Assembly: GCF_019711355.1 (NCBI RefSeq) | Contig: NZ_CP081297.1 | Span: 558,001 to 622,000, forward strand | DNA from: Qipengyuania psychrotolerans | GTDB lineage: Bacteria > Pseudomonadota > Alphaproteobacteria > Sphingomonadales > Sphingomonadaceae | Direction: 5' to 3' | Length of the DNA stretch: 64,000 nucleotides | Part shown: piece by piece, positions 20,887-32,521 of the stretch | How the letters are laid out: every line of letters begins with the position of its first letter | Numbering within the stretch: the stretch's first letter is position 1 | Translations under genes and position numbers: made by a program | Notes under the pieces: model-generated | Seen by the model: the letters and a program-made list of their open reading frames with translations, nothing else | What the model was told of the DNA's origin: nothing | Databases searched by the model: none

Positions 20887-21638
20887 ACGAAACTCGCGCC
20901 ATCGACCGGCTCGACACGCAGCCAAGGTTCACGGATCAGGAAGCGATCCGGCTGAACCGAATGTTCCGCGGTGCAGAGACCGAGGAATGGCTGCGCGCGG
21001 TATTCGAAGGCGACCTGGTTGGCGATATCGCGCTGGTATCCAGTTTCGGCGCGGAGAGTGCGGCACTGCTGCACCTTGTTTCGCGCATCGATGCGTCAAT
21101 TCCGGTGCTGTTTCTCGATACGGGCAAACATTTTCCCGAAACGCTGGCGTACCGTGATGAGCTGACGGACCGGTTCGGCCTCAATCGTGTGGACCTCTAC
21201 CCGGACCTCGCAGACCTGGAGGCCCGCGATAATACCGGGCTGCGCTGGTCCTATGACCCCGACGGCTGCTGCGAATTGCGCAAGGTCAAACCGCTGGAAA
21301 TCGCGCTGGCTCGCTTTGATGCCAGCCTGACCGGGCGCAAGGCATTCCAGTCTTCTACCCGCGCGAACCTCCCGAGGTTCGAAGTCGATACGGCTGATGC
21401 GCAGGGGCGCTTGAAGATCAATCCGCTGATCGATTGGGATGCGCAGCGCATCGCGGCCTATTTCGAGGAACACGATCTGCCGCGCCACCCACTGATCGAA
21501 CGCGGCTTTGCCTCGATCGGCTGCTCGCCATGTACCCGGGCGATCAAACCGGGCGAAGACCCGCGCTCGGGGCGCTGGGCGGGCTGGGACAAGGTCGAAT
21601 GCGGCATTCACAAGCCGGGCGAGGAGCCGTTCCTCTAA
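20883..21638 (+). CDS. cysH: Phosphoadenylyl/adenylyl-sulfate reductase
   Basis: The 251-residue enzyme reduces activated sulfate (APS or PAPS) to sulfite. The P-loop-like block is SSFGAESAALLHL. Cysteine pairs CCELRK and CSPC are the ligands of a 4Fe-4S cluster, which marks the bacterial assimilatory APS-reductase type, and ECGIH near the C-terminus holds the redox-active cysteine. The start ATG overlaps the DUF934 stop. A hairpin terminator follows at 21646. Confidence 0.93.
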   Translation: MNETRAIDRLDTQPRFTDQEAIRLNRMFRGAETEEWLRAVFEGDLVGDIALVSSFGAESAALLHLVSRIDASIPVLFLDTGKHFPETLAYRDELTDRFGLNRVDLYPDLADLEARDNTGLRWSYDPDGCCELRKVKPLEIALARFDASLTGRKAFQSSTRANLPRFEVDTADAQGRLKINPLIDWDAQRIAAYFEEHDLPRHPLIERGFASIGCSPCTRAIKPGEDPRSGRWAGWDKVECGIHKPGEEPFL

Positions 21639-21645
21639 ATAGAAA

Positions 21646-21680
21646 CGGCGCAGGGCCGCCCAGGCCGCTGCGCCGCTTTC
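21646..21680 (+). terminator. Terminator after the sulfate operon
   Basis: CGGCGCAG and CTGCGCCG pair, with GGCC/GGCC stacked inside, and the stem is followed by CTTTCTCT. It starts 8 bases after the cysH stop. Confidence 0.7.
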
Positions 21681-21696
21681 TCTGGCTTCGGGCCGC

Positions 21697-22119
21697 TTAG
21701 CCGTCCGCGCGTTCTACGACAGCGGTTTCGCCATCGGGATTGGTCGAGGTCCAGACGCCGTCGTCGCCGACCTGTTCGGTATTGCACCGCTCCCCGCCGG
21801 TTTCCCCTTCTTCGACATATTCGGCATCAACCGTGTAACAGTACTCGTTCGGTGTTTTCTGATCCCACGTGCCCGTTTCGACAACTTCGCCGTTCTGGGT
21901 CGAGACGTAGGTGCCATCTGGCCGGAGTTCTTCCTCGAAGACCTCGCCTTCTGACGAGGTGACGCGGTACTTGCCGGCTGGCGGTTGGCCGTCAGCTGCC
22001 ATTGAAGGCGCGGGTGCTTCGGCCACCGCGTCATCAGCGACTACGTCTACTTCTTCCTCGGCAGCTGGTGAACAGCTGGCGAGAATCGCCGCGCTTGCGA
22101 CGAAAATCAGTTTCTTCAT
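21697..22119 (-). CDS. Small acidic lipoprotein
   Basis: A 140-residue secreted protein with a lipobox LASC at residues 13-16, so Cys16 should be lipidated. The mature part starts with an acidic Ala-rich linker (AAEEEVDVVADDAVAE) and continues as a beta-rich domain of about 90 residues (KYRVTSSEGEVFEEEL and TGTWDQKTPNEYCYTV). I know no function. ATG at 22119 is preceded by GGAGGATTT. Convergent with cysH. Confidence 0.8.
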   Translation of the reverse strand: MKKLIFVASAAILASCSPAAEEEVDVVADDAVAEAPAPSMAADGQPPAGKYRVTSSEGEVFEEELRPDGTYVSTQNGEVVETGTWDQKTPNEYCYTVDAEYVEEGETGGERCNTEQVGDDGVWTSTNPDGETAVVERADG

Positions 22120-22225
22120 TAAAATCCTCCAAAACGACCCGTGATAGAAATAGGCGGATTTTTCCGCTCACGACTCGCGCCCCGCGGGGACGTTAGGCTG
22201 CCGGAGGTGACAGCGCAAATCAGGC

Positions 22226-23137
22226 TTAGAGCCAGCCCTCGGCGCGATACCATTCAGCAGTGCGGGCCAGACCTTCCCCAGCATCTATGGCCGGGCTCCA
22301 GACGGCCTCAGGCACACGCTTGGCCGAGCGGGAGACCCAGTTCGGATGGGTCATGTAGCCGACCCGGTCCTGCGTCAGACGGGCGTTCTTGCCGCGCAGC
22401 ATGCCATCGGCTTTCGCGCCCAGTTCGAGCAGCGCCTTGGGCAGGTGCGGGGCGAATACACGGCGGCCGACGGCTGATCCGATGGCGCGGGCAAGTTCAT
22501 CATGCCCCCAGCCGCCTTCGCGCCCGTCATCGGGCTCGAACATACGGCGCCGCACCAGAGCGGGGGGCGCGTCGATCAGGTCTAGGAGCAACCGCGCAAG
22601 GTCATGCACGTGAATGATCGAGCTCGCCCCGCTTGGCGGCAAGGGAATAAAACCCCACTTCGCGCTGCGGAACATCTCGAAGTAATCGATGTCGCGCGGG
22701 CCGTAGACGCCGGGCGGTCGCACTATGGTCCAGTCCAGGCCGCTCTTCTCGACCAGGGTTTCGGCCTTGGCCTTCGATGCGCCGTACTGCGACAGGTCGG
22801 GCTGGCGTGCTGCTAGCGATGACACGAAGACGAACCGCTTGATGCGGGCCGCCTTGGCAGCCTCGATCATCCGCTGCGTCCCTTCGACATTGGCTTCATC
22901 GAAGTCTGCGGGATCGGTCGCATTGGTCAGGCCCGCCACATGGACGACAGTATCTGCACCCTCGCAAAGCGCGCCGAGTGTCGCCGGATCGGACAAGGTG
23001 CCCGGCACCCAGGCAACATTCACGCGAATTTCCTGCTCGCGCCGGGTGAGCGCGCGAACAGCCAGGTCTCTCTGAGCGGCAACGTCGAGCACCGCTTGTC
23101 CGACGAACCCGGTCGCCCCGGTCAATGCAATCGTCAT
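22226..23137 (-). CDS. NAD(P)-dependent epimerase/dehydratase-like protein
   Basis: A 303-residue extended short-chain dehydrogenase. TGATGFVGQAVL is the dinucleotide motif, VSSLAARQ the active-site Ser strand, and YGASKAKAE the YxxxK catalytic pair. It resembles the NDUFA9-like/complex I-associated and 3-beta-HSD-like group of atypical SDRs. The substrate is unknown. The ATG at 23137 overlaps the proB stop by four bases (ATGA), so it is the last gene of the obgE-proB-epimerase operon. Confidence 0.85.
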   Translation of the reverse strand: MTIALTGATGFVGQAVLDVAAQRDLAVRALTRREQEIRVNVAWVPGTLSDPATLGALCEGADTVVHVAGLTNATDPADFDEANVEGTQRMIEAAKAARIKRFVFVSSLAARQPDLSQYGASKAKAETLVEKSGLDWTIVRPPGVYGPRDIDYFEMFRSAKWGFIPLPPSGASSIIHVHDLARLLLDLIDAPPALVRRRMFEPDDGREGGWGHDELARAIGSAVGRRVFAPHLPKALLELGAKADGMLRGKNARLTQDRVGYMTHPNWVSRSAKRVPEAVWSPAIDAGEGLARTAEWYRAEGWL

Positions 23138-24255
23138 GCGCGCACCATGTGATCGCGGTGGACCACTGCTGCACGCGGAGCATAATCCAGCTTGGCCGCC
23201 TGTTCGTCCTCGCGCAGGCCCAAAATAGCGCGGCATTCAGCCGCGTCATATTCGACAAGTCCCTGACCCAATCGCTCACCCTTTGCTCCATGGATCGCCA
23301 CCAGGTCGCCGCGGTGAAAATTACCTTCGACCTCGGTCAGGCCCGCGGCAAGCAGGCTGGCCCCGTCCGCAAGTGCTTTCGTGCAGCCCGCATCGACGGT
23401 GAGCACGCCTGCAGGGGCAAGCCTACCGGATAGCCATGCCTTGCGGGCGCTTTCGTCGCCCTGAGGCAGGAATATCGTGCCGGTACCGCTATCCAGCGCG
23501 CGCGTAATCGGCGCGTCATACGTGCCATTGATGATTGCGAGCGTTATGCCCGCACGCTCTGCAATTCGCGCCGCCTGCAGCTTGGACAGCATTCCGCCCG
23601 AACCCATGCCGGATGAAGATGTGCTGGTTGCCATGGCGATGATTTCGGGGGTCACGCCTTCGACCTTGGCGAGCATTTTCGCGCCCGCTTCAGCAGGATC
23701 GCGGTCATACAGGCCATCAACGTCAGATAGCAGCAGCACTGTATCTGCACCCGCTGCCTGCGCGACGCGGGCTGCCAATCGGTCGTTATCTCCGAACCGG
23801 ATTTCTTCGGTGGCCACGCTGTCGTTTTCGTTGATGACAGGAACCGCGCCGGCTTCAACAAGACGCTCCAGAGTGGCTGCCGCGTTGAGATAGCGCCGCC
23901 GGTCTTCTAGATCGCCCAGCGTGACGAGCATTTGCGCTGCCAGAAGATCGTGCGTGCCAAGCGCTTCTGCCCACAGCCGGGCCAGTGCGACCTGGCCGAC
24001 CGATGCCGCCGCCTGCGCATCGGCAAGGCTTGCCCTGCCGCCCTTGGCCAGGCCAAGCTTCGCCGCGCCTAGTGCAATCGCACCGGACGAGACGATCAGG
24101 ATTTGTGTCCCCGCAGCGCGCAAGTTCGCCAATTCGCCAACCAGGCTCGCCAGCCATTCGCGCCGGGCCGCGCCCTGTTCCACCAGCAATGCTGACCCGA
24201 CTTTTACAATCAGGCGTTTGGAGTTGCGGATTTCAGCGAGGGTCGTGACGGCCAT
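23134..24255 (-). CDS. proB: Glutamate 5-kinase
   Basis: ProB phosphorylates glutamate, the first step of proline synthesis. The 373-residue protein has the amino-acid kinase domain (IVKVGSALLV, VSSGAIALGAAKLGL, INENDSVATEEI) followed by a C-terminal PUA domain from about residue 275. Its linkage with obgE, 7 bases away, is common in bacteria. It is likely feedback-inhibited by proline as in the family. Confidence 0.95.
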   Translation of the reverse strand: MAVTTLAEIRNSKRLIVKVGSALLVEQGAARREWLASLVGELANLRAAGTQILIVSSGAIALGAAKLGLAKGGRASLADAQAAASVGQVALARLWAEALGTHDLLAAQMLVTLGDLEDRRRYLNAAATLERLVEAGAVPVINENDSVATEEIRFGDNDRLAARVAQAAGADTVLLLSDVDGLYDRDPAEAGAKMLAKVEGVTPEIIAMATSTSSSGMGSGGMLSKLQAARIAERAGITLAIINGTYDAPITRALDSGTGTIFLPQGDESARKAWLSGRLAPAGVLTVDAGCTKALADGASLLAAGLTEVEGNFHRGDLVAIHGAKGERLGQGLVEYDAAECRAILGLREDEQAAKLDYAPRAAVVHRDHMVRA

Positions 24256-24262
24256 CGGTCTA

Positions 24263-25333
<1,071 letters not shown>

Positions 25334-25424
25334 CTAATCCTTTTTGTTCGTGAAGGCGAGCGTAAGCGGCGTTTGGCAGGGTTTTTGCTTTCCCGCTGCC
25401 GACATGGCCACTAGGCCGGTGGTC

Positions 25425-25694
25425 ATGCAATTCGATGACCTGCTTCGCCGCTATTTCGCAACTGATGACCTATCTGGGGTCAGTGCATCCGGATTGGAAG
25501 CCGGGATTGAACGCTGCAAGGTCGATTTGGGGCTGGAAACCGATCGTGGCAAGCGCTTTGCCCTCTGGTCGCTCCTGTACATGCTGGGTTCGTCGCCCGA
25601 CCTCGATGTAGCCTTCAAGCATGAAGACGAGCGCGAGGCTGCGCGGAATTTCATGGACCTGATGGCGGCCAGCGAGAACCCGGATAATACTTGA
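25425..25694 (+). CDS. Conserved hypothetical protein, 89 aa
   Basis: I do not recognise a family. It is a small helical soluble protein (LLRRYFATDDLSGVS, then RFALWSLLYMLGSSPDLDVAF) with no signal peptide. The ATG at 25425 is the most likely start since an ORF start at 25344 would run into the obgE promoter region. It is divergent from obgE, and it is the last gene before the accessory region begins. Confidence 0.6.
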   Translation: MQFDDLLRRYFATDDLSGVSASGLEAGIERCKVDLGLETDRGKRFALWSLLYMLGSSPDLDVAFKHEDEREAARNFMDLMAASENPDNT

Positions 25695-26060
25695 TCTCGG
25701 GGAGGAGTTGTGGGGCGCCACTAAACCTTGGATAGCGCGTACGAGAGTTCGGGCGCTTTGAAGCTGCACTTTTCCAACTAGCTTGGACAAGCTGTCAACG
25801 TAGCCTGGATAATCCTACAGACAGCCACGAGTGGTTGGATCCCTTGGTGATCCCACAAGTCATTTCAGCGCTTTCGTTTGCGCCGATTGGACCTTTGGCG
25901 TGCGGGTTGATCTTATCGATTCTAGGCCGTCCGCTTTACGCCCTCATTCCGGACATTCGAGGCGGCTTGCTATTTTCCTGTAAGGAGACCGTCCGCTTTT
26001 CCTGCCGGGTGTCATCAGCCAATGTCCGGAATTGGGTGGGAAGCCGCCGTTCAACGAAAT
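25695..26060. other. Non-coding gap with a decayed repeat copy
   Basis: No credible gene. The right half holds a degenerate copy of the 90-bp dispersed repeat (25987-26053). The left half shows nothing I can name; it marks the change from core to accessory DNA. Confidence 0.5.
25987..26053 (+). repeat. Dispersed repeat copy 0 (degenerate, subfamily B)
   Basis: Only parts match the family: GTCCGCTT near the left and GAATTGGGTGGGAAGC near the right, the B-type tail. It ends 8 bases from the stop of the minus-strand kinase gene. Confidence 0.5.
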
Positions 26061-27146
26061 CTATCTTGCCGGAATGCGAACCAACATGCAGCAACCTTCC
26101 TCTTCCTTGTCGTGCACTTCGATGTAGCCGTCGTGAAGGTTTGCGATGCGTTGACTGATTGTAAGCCCAAGACCGAGCTTCCCTCCACTGCCCCCCTTGA
26201 AGAACTGGTTGAATATCTGCTCGCGCTGTTCCAGTGGGATTCCAGGACCATTATCCCCAACGAAAAACAGATGCTCTCCTTCTTCTTCGCGATGATGGAT
26301 TGTCACCACAGGTCGTTTGTCGCCCGCATGGCGTATCGAATTTTCGATCAGGTTCTGGAACAGCTGCCGAAAGAGGTTTGGTTCGACTGTCGCATCAGGA
26401 AGTCGCGTAACATGCAGACTCATATTAGCATCCTGCATCGCGGCCGAAAGATTGAAGCGCACTTCTTCCAAGAGAAGGTTTAAATCGTATTTCTGGAACT
26501 GCAGGTCTTCGCGTTCGCTGATTGCAGCTTTGAGGGTCGAGCTGATCATGCCAGCCATTCCGCTCGCGCTGTCTTTAAGAGCCGAGACGACCATCTCGCT
26601 CCGCTCACTCAATTTCGAGGTCCTATCGCGCTGCAGAAGGTTTAGCCCACTGATAAAGCTGCCGACCGGATTTTTAAGATCGTGAGCAATCGAATGAGAA
26701 TACAATTTTAGCTGCGCATTAAGCCTGACAACCCGCCGCTCGCGGGCTGCCAGGTCAGTAATATCTGTGGCGATACAAACAAGCCGTTTGTCCCCGTCGG
26801 CGGTATGGAAGACCATCTTTCGCGTCAGGAAAGTGCGACGCTCTGCTTTCCAGTCGGTGATTTCCTCGACAATTTCTGAAAAGCCCTCGCGCAGTGCCCG
26901 CCGGTCTTCGCTGAGGAACAGTTCCGCTTCTTCGGGTTCGAAGCTTTCCACCGTGGTGGTGCCGATAACCTCCGAACGCATATCGGGAGCATACAGGCCG
27001 AGAAATGCAGCATTGGCGTAGATCAGCCTACTCTCCTCATCCTTTATAAAGATGAGGTTGGGGCCGTTATCTAGGACGAACGCCAAGAGATCGTCATTGT
27101 CGGCGAACGTGGGCGCATCAACACCCAATAAATGTGAAAATGGCAT
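26061..27146 (-). CDS. PAS-domain sensor histidine kinase
   Basis: A soluble 361-residue kinase. Residues 15-135 form one PAS domain (NGPNLIFIKDEESRLIYANAAFLG). The H-box SIAHDLKNPVGSF puts the phosphorylated histidine at His155; NLIENSIRHA is the N-box, DNGPGIP the G1 box and LGLGLTISQRI the G2 box. It has no membrane segment and no receiver, so it must pass phosphate to a separate regulator; the lone receiver at 37.5 kb is one candidate but not adjacent. The gene lies between repeat copies 0 and 1. Confidence 0.9.
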   Translation of the reverse strand: MPFSHLLGVDAPTFADNDDLLAFVLDNGPNLIFIKDEESRLIYANAAFLGLYAPDMRSEVIGTTTVESFEPEEAELFLSEDRRALREGFSEIVEEITDWKAERRTFLTRKMVFHTADGDKRLVCIATDITDLAARERRVVRLNAQLKLYSHSIAHDLKNPVGSFISGLNLLQRDRTSKLSERSEMVVSALKDSASGMAGMISSTLKAAISEREDLQFQKYDLNLLLEEVRFNLSAAMQDANMSLHVTRLPDATVEPNLFRQLFQNLIENSIRHAGDKRPVVTIHHREEEGEHLFFVGDNGPGIPLEQREQIFNQFFKGGSGGKLGLGLTISQRIANLHDGYIEVHDKEEEGCCMLVRIPAR

Positions 27147-27205
27147 TGCGCGACCCTCTCTCCGGAGATGACACTAAGTGGATTCCCAATGCCTTACAAG
27201 ATATC

Positions 27206-27294
27206 TGTCCGGAATCGGGTAGTTAGCTGCCAGTCAGCTCTCGGCACATCGTTAACGCGGCAGATCAGTCACATTTTGGGTGGGATGAGGACAT
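27206..27294 (+). repeat. Dispersed repeat copy 1 (subfamily B)
   Basis: Begins TGTCCGGAATCGGGTAGTTA and ends in TGGGATGAGGACA. The outer ends TGTCC and GGACA are inverted. It abuts the stop codon of the small membrane-protein ORF on the minus strand. Confidence 0.85.
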
Positions 27295-27533
27295 CAAATG
27301 CCACCGCCAAAAATGACGAGATAGGGCGCTAGCGAAGCAAGGGCGCCTAATGAGCCAAGCGCCAGTACAGACGGCCGCGTCCCGCTTGCGTTGCAAACCC
27401 ACGCGAATATCGAGAGCGCCGTTGCCATTAATATTGGCAGTGTGATGGCGAAATCGATGCTCCTCATTCTCGGCCAGTCTGGAACAGCATCGGTGAGAAA
27501 CGGCTTCAAATCCGCGCGGCCTGTGAATGCCAA
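27294..27533 (-). CDS. Possible small membrane protein, 79 aa
   Basis: Two hydrophobic stretches (ITLPILMATALSIFAWV and LGSLGALASLAPYLVIF) follow a short polar start, which looks like a genuine inner-membrane protein. The only long start is a TTG with a stop codon two codons before it and no good ribosome site; an ATG at 27467 is the alternative. The gene is boxed between repeat copies 1 and 2 and its stop codon touches the end of copy 1. I cannot assign a function; it may be a remnant. Confidence 0.42.
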   Translation of the reverse strand: MAFTGRADLKPFLTDAVPDWPRMRSIDFAITLPILMATALSIFAWVCNASGTRPSVLALGSLGALASLAPYLVIFGGGI

Positions 27534-27996
27534 CCCTAATCAAATCAAGATCACAAGCGCTGAGAAGAGGTTTGCAGCTCTCATCAGCTGGAAATACACT
27601 TTCGTCCATTGTCCGCAATCGGGTCGTTAACTGCCTGTCGGCTCCTGGCACAGCGCTAGTTCTTGGAAAGCGTCGCCAGATGGGGTGGGAAGCAGTCGGT
27701 TCGCTTCCAGGAAATTCCGCGCTCGGTAGCTAAGTCTCAAGCTGGGCGGAAAAAACCAACTACTGTTCCGACGAAGGGGGCGGGCCTTGCTGCGCCCGTC
27801 TAAACGAAGTTGGGCCCAGACTGACAGTACATCAGGACTGCATCTCAAAAAAAAATTGAGACCGCAGCATGATAATCATCGGCTCTCGCTTCGCTAGCGC
27901 AGCACTCTTCTTACGTATTGTCTCGCAGTCATCCCTTCACCTCAAAATCACGATCCTCTCTGAAAAAAGGATCGCACTTTTTGTGGAGGAAAAACC
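27534..27996. other. Non-coding gap with repeat copy 2
   Basis: Contains repeat copy 2 and, to its right, an A-rich tract (nine A) near 27850 inside an imperfect palindrome CATCTCAA/TTGAGAC. This is the divergent promoter region for the hybrid kinase. No further gene seen. Confidence 0.5.
27610..27703 (+). repeat. Dispersed repeat copy 2 (A-type middle, B-type tail)
   Basis: Begins TGTCCGCAATCGGGTCGTTA, has GCGTCGCCAGATGGGGTGG in the middle (A type) but ends GGGAAGCAGTCGGTTC, like the B type. Confidence 0.9.
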
Positions 27997-29814
<1,818 letters not shown>

Positions 29815-30127
29815 GAGAAGTGATGGCCTACAATGTCGGTAACTCAGTGCTGCTACCCCTTGAAAGTTAGATCCCGCTAAAATGATGCCAGCAGGTCCGT
29901 TTCGGTAGTTTAACCCATCGCCCACGGTCTTCTGCCTAGGAGTTATCTTGGGGGGTCAGCTTGCCGCTGAGCTTCAACAATCCAAGACCTGCTGGCCAAG
30001 TGGCAAAACCACAGGACCTGAGTTCAATTTGGGAAAGTCATAGCTGGGCCCATCATTGATAAGTTGAGTTAAGACTCACAGCACTCAATTATTGGATAAG
30101 CTTCAGTGGTAGAAGAGCAAATATGCA
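29815..30127. other. Non-coding gap
   Basis: No gene or clear terminator. A short hairpin-like stretch (TTGAGTTAAGACTCACAG) lies near 30065. Nothing else recognised, and no repeat copy. Confidence 0.4.
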
Positions 30128-30640
30128 TCAATCGTGCAAGAAGGGTGCGCCGTAGTTCAATCTCATGATGTGAGCACTTAAGGTGTCACGAAGTAGCCGT
30201 TCAGGGCAGGACGGCACAGAACGGATTTGATATTGATCAAAGCGGTGAGGAAGCCAGCCCCGCAGTCGCGCAACTCGGGTAGATATTGCCAGATCTTCGA
30301 TGTTGAGTTGCTCTTCAGAAATTTGCGCGGACTCTGCCAGCAAAGAGATGTTGCCGAAGTCGCTAGCGGTGGCTTGTCCAAGCAGACCCATCTTACGGCC
30401 AAGCCGGTACCGGCGCCCTGAATTGCGAGTAACCACATTAGCAGCCATCATCCTAGCGTGGGCAAGGTCTGGAGAAAGGTGCCGACACAGCATCGTATCT
30501 GTACAATCAGCGAAATATTGAGCGCAGGCACTTATGATCATGCCCAAGTCACTTCCATGTGCCACGAAGTTGAGCATTCGAGGCAGCTCAGAGATCGTCA
30601 GTAACGGTGAATTGTCGTTGAGGGAGAGCGATACATTCAT
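30128..30640 (-). CDS. Hypothetical protein, 170 aa
   Basis: Unknown. The frame is open for 170 codons in an AT-richer stretch with no competing gene. The sequence is soluble and mostly helical (LPRMLNFVAHGSDLGMII, then HARMMAANVVTRNSGRRYRLG). No ribosome site is visible before the ATG at 30640, and no signal peptide or known motif is present, so it could be spurious. Confidence 0.4.
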   Translation of the reverse strand: MNVSLSLNDNSPLLTISELPRMLNFVAHGSDLGMIISACAQYFADCTDTMLCRHLSPDLAHARMMAANVVTRNSGRRYRLGRKMGLLGQATASDFGNISLLAESAQISEEQLNIEDLAISTRVARLRGWLPHRFDQYQIRSVPSCPERLLRDTLSAHIMRLNYGAPFLHD

Positions 30641-30811
30641 ACCGCGCGCTCAACACTACATACGGACGATTCTGGCAATCAGGGCGAATGCGTAGCGAAA
30701 AAATAGTGGGTTGACCAAGCTGATGGCCCGGCCACGCTGAATGATTGGTGGCCGCCCCTGCTGCGCTTACGCTATGTGCGATAAATGGAGACACAATGCC
30801 TAGCGGAAAGG

Positions 30812-31129
30812 CTATTCCTTTTTTGATCGTAAATCTGTTCCGAACTCGCGATCAAGAAGTTGCGCTACACGTTCCATGGCGACCCGCATTTCTCCGCCCT
30901 CAAATCGTTCGGCGTCCTGTCGGACAAAATCGCCCGGGGAAATTTCCCTTTGATAACCCGCTGCACGGCGATCATAATCTTTCATCGCTTGCTGGAGGCG
31001 GACAGGATCACGAAGCCGACGCTCTCCAGCAGCTTGGGATAGGTCCGCTACCAACTTTGCAGCCTTCGCAAGATTTAAGAGCTCATCGTCCACTTTGCCC
31101 TGCTTTCCGTAATATTTGTTTGACCACAT
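30812..31129 (-). CDS. Hypothetical helical protein, about 105 aa
   Basis: A charged, helical protein (DDELLNLAKAAKLVADLSQ, RDPVRLQQAMKDYDRRAAGY, ERVAQLLDREFG) with no signal peptide. The amino-acid pattern is that of a real protein on the minus strand, while the opposite-strand ORF is not. I place the start at the ATG at 31129 (MWSNKYYG); the frame is open to 31183. Function unknown. Confidence 0.5.
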   Translation of the reverse strand: MWSNKYYGKQGKVDDELLNLAKAAKLVADLSQAAGERRLRDPVRLQQAMKDYDRRAAGYQREISPGDFVRQDAERFEGGEMRVAMERVAQLLDREFGTDLRSKKE

Positions 31130-31439
31130 GTTTTCCGGAAAACTTAATTTAGTCAATGATCCCGGCCGCGACGCCAAAATCAACCTATTTGATCACATCT
31201 CACTTCTTGGCCCTGGCTTCTGTGCGGCGCAGGAAACGGGACTATATCCGAAACCGAAACCGGTTCTGTCTCGACAGGGATCAAAGCTTGCATCGAACTC
31301 CAAAGAAGCCATACGCTGGCCAAAATTCGTATGCGGAAAAGCAAGGGGGGCTAGACGTGACATTCTCTCGACAATGGTAATGCTCTCGACATTGGCAAGG
31401 GCCATTTTGAGCGAACGACGTATTTAAGGTGATCAACCG

Positions 31440-32033
31440 ATGAAGTCCGAAAATTTCCGGGCAGCCCTTACCAAGATTGGCAATATTGTATTGGTCTCCG
31501 CGGCGTTCTTGCTGGCACTAGCCTTGATCAACAAGACTTTCGCGTCACCATCGCCAAGCGCGGGGAGCCAATCAACGAGGCAGCCTGGCCTTTGGTCACA
31601 GCGATTGGATACGTGGCAGGAGGAAGTCGAGGCTGCAATTGATCGGTGTGACGACTCGACCACGATGATGGCCACGAAGATGAGCGCGTACGACAAGGGA
31701 AGTATAACACGCGATGGTTTGTTGGAAAGTGCCTCCGAGGCATGGCAAGTCTGCGATCAAGAGTGGCAACAATTCCCGCAAAAGAGGCAAGTGGTATCTA
31801 CTGACACCATCTTTCAAAGCCACATTGATCGCGCGTTTCGCGATTGCAAGCTTGCTATTTTCCTCCGGCGCGAAGCCGCAAAGACCGTCAAATCTGGATT
31901 GACCGGCACTCTCTCACTGGAGAAGTTTGAGACGCGCATGCATCGTATCGTTTACGATATCACCACCCAGACACGGACTTGCGATAGCACAGCAAGTAGT
32001 CTGCGAGCTGTGAATGAGAGGCTTCGCGATTAA
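31440..32033 (+). CDS. Hypothetical secreted or membrane-anchored protein, 197 aa
   Basis: Residues 13-35 (GNIVLVSAAFLLALALI) are a signal sequence or N-terminal anchor, so the rest should be periplasmic. The body is helical with three spaced cysteines (RCDDS, QVCDQEW, DCKLAIFL) that could form disulfides. The start is preceded by AAGGTG. No family recognised. The next gene downstream is another short exported protein in the same direction. Confidence 0.6.
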   Translation: MKSENFRAALTKIGNIVLVSAAFLLALALINKTFASPSPSAGSQSTRQPGLWSQRLDTWQEEVEAAIDRCDDSTTMMATKMSAYDKGSITRDGLLESASEAWQVCDQEWQQFPQKRQVVSTDTIFQSHIDRAFRDCKLAIFLRREAAKTVKSGLTGTLSLEKFETRMHRIVYDITTQTRTCDSTASSLRAVNERLRD

Positions 32034-32086
32034 AAGGATACCGTGCTTTACTTGCTTTATTTGAGAGTGTAATCTGCGCTGAAGAT

Positions 32087-32521
32087 ATGACTAAATTTCA
32101 AAATCTTCCGTTTTTTGTCGTCCTCGCAATCGCTATCTCTGGCGGTGTCGTTATGGCGCGCGAAGACTCGGACCGTGGGGTTAAGCCCCCAAAACCGATT
32201 CTGTCCACTGAGGAGGGTGCAATGGCCCCACCGAGCGAGTGGAATTGCGATCTCTATGTACAAGAATATCGGGACTGGCTCGATCAAGGTAACCGCTTCG
32301 GTGATTGGCGGTTCGCTGGCAAAGCTTACCGCGACGCAGGGAGCGGCGAACGGTACACCGCGGCTCAGTGGCGGCTTTGGTTGCAAGAAGCAGATTGTCC
32401 CGGGATTGCCTTTGCAAACGATGAGCTAGCGGTACCGGTAATTCAGCAGCTGATTTTTGGGGCTACGGCCGTCGCAACGCCGATTATTGCGAGCCAAATC
32501 GGGGCGGTAAGCCCAGGCTGA
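32087..32521 (+). CDS. Hypothetical exported protein, 144 aa
   Basis: The first 24 residues (NLPFFVVLAIAISGGVVMA) form a Sec signal peptide with a likely cut after MA. The mature part has two cysteines (WNCDLY, EADCPG) and ends in a hydrophobic segment (IQQLIFGATAVATPIIASQIG) that could be a membrane anchor. No family recognised. Its 3' end overlaps the convergent protease gene by 38 bases, which is unusual. Confidence 0.55.
   Translation: MTKFQNLPFFVVLAIAISGGVVMAREDSDRGVKPPKPILSTEEGAMAPPSEWNCDLYVQEYRDWLDQGNRFGDWRFAGKAYRDAGSGERYTAAQWRLWLQEADCPGIAFANDELAVPVIQQLIFGATAVATPIIASQIGAVSPG

Noticed and set aside
25835..26158. Plus-strand ORF of 107 codons at the left edge of the accessory region
   Set aside because: It crosses the degenerate repeat and the 3' end of the kinase gene and has no ribosome site or protein-like pattern.
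30745..31152. Plus-strand ORF of 135 codons
   Set aside because: The minus-strand frame at the same place has a more natural helical protein pattern; this one has many Arg/Pro/His residues typical of antisense frames.
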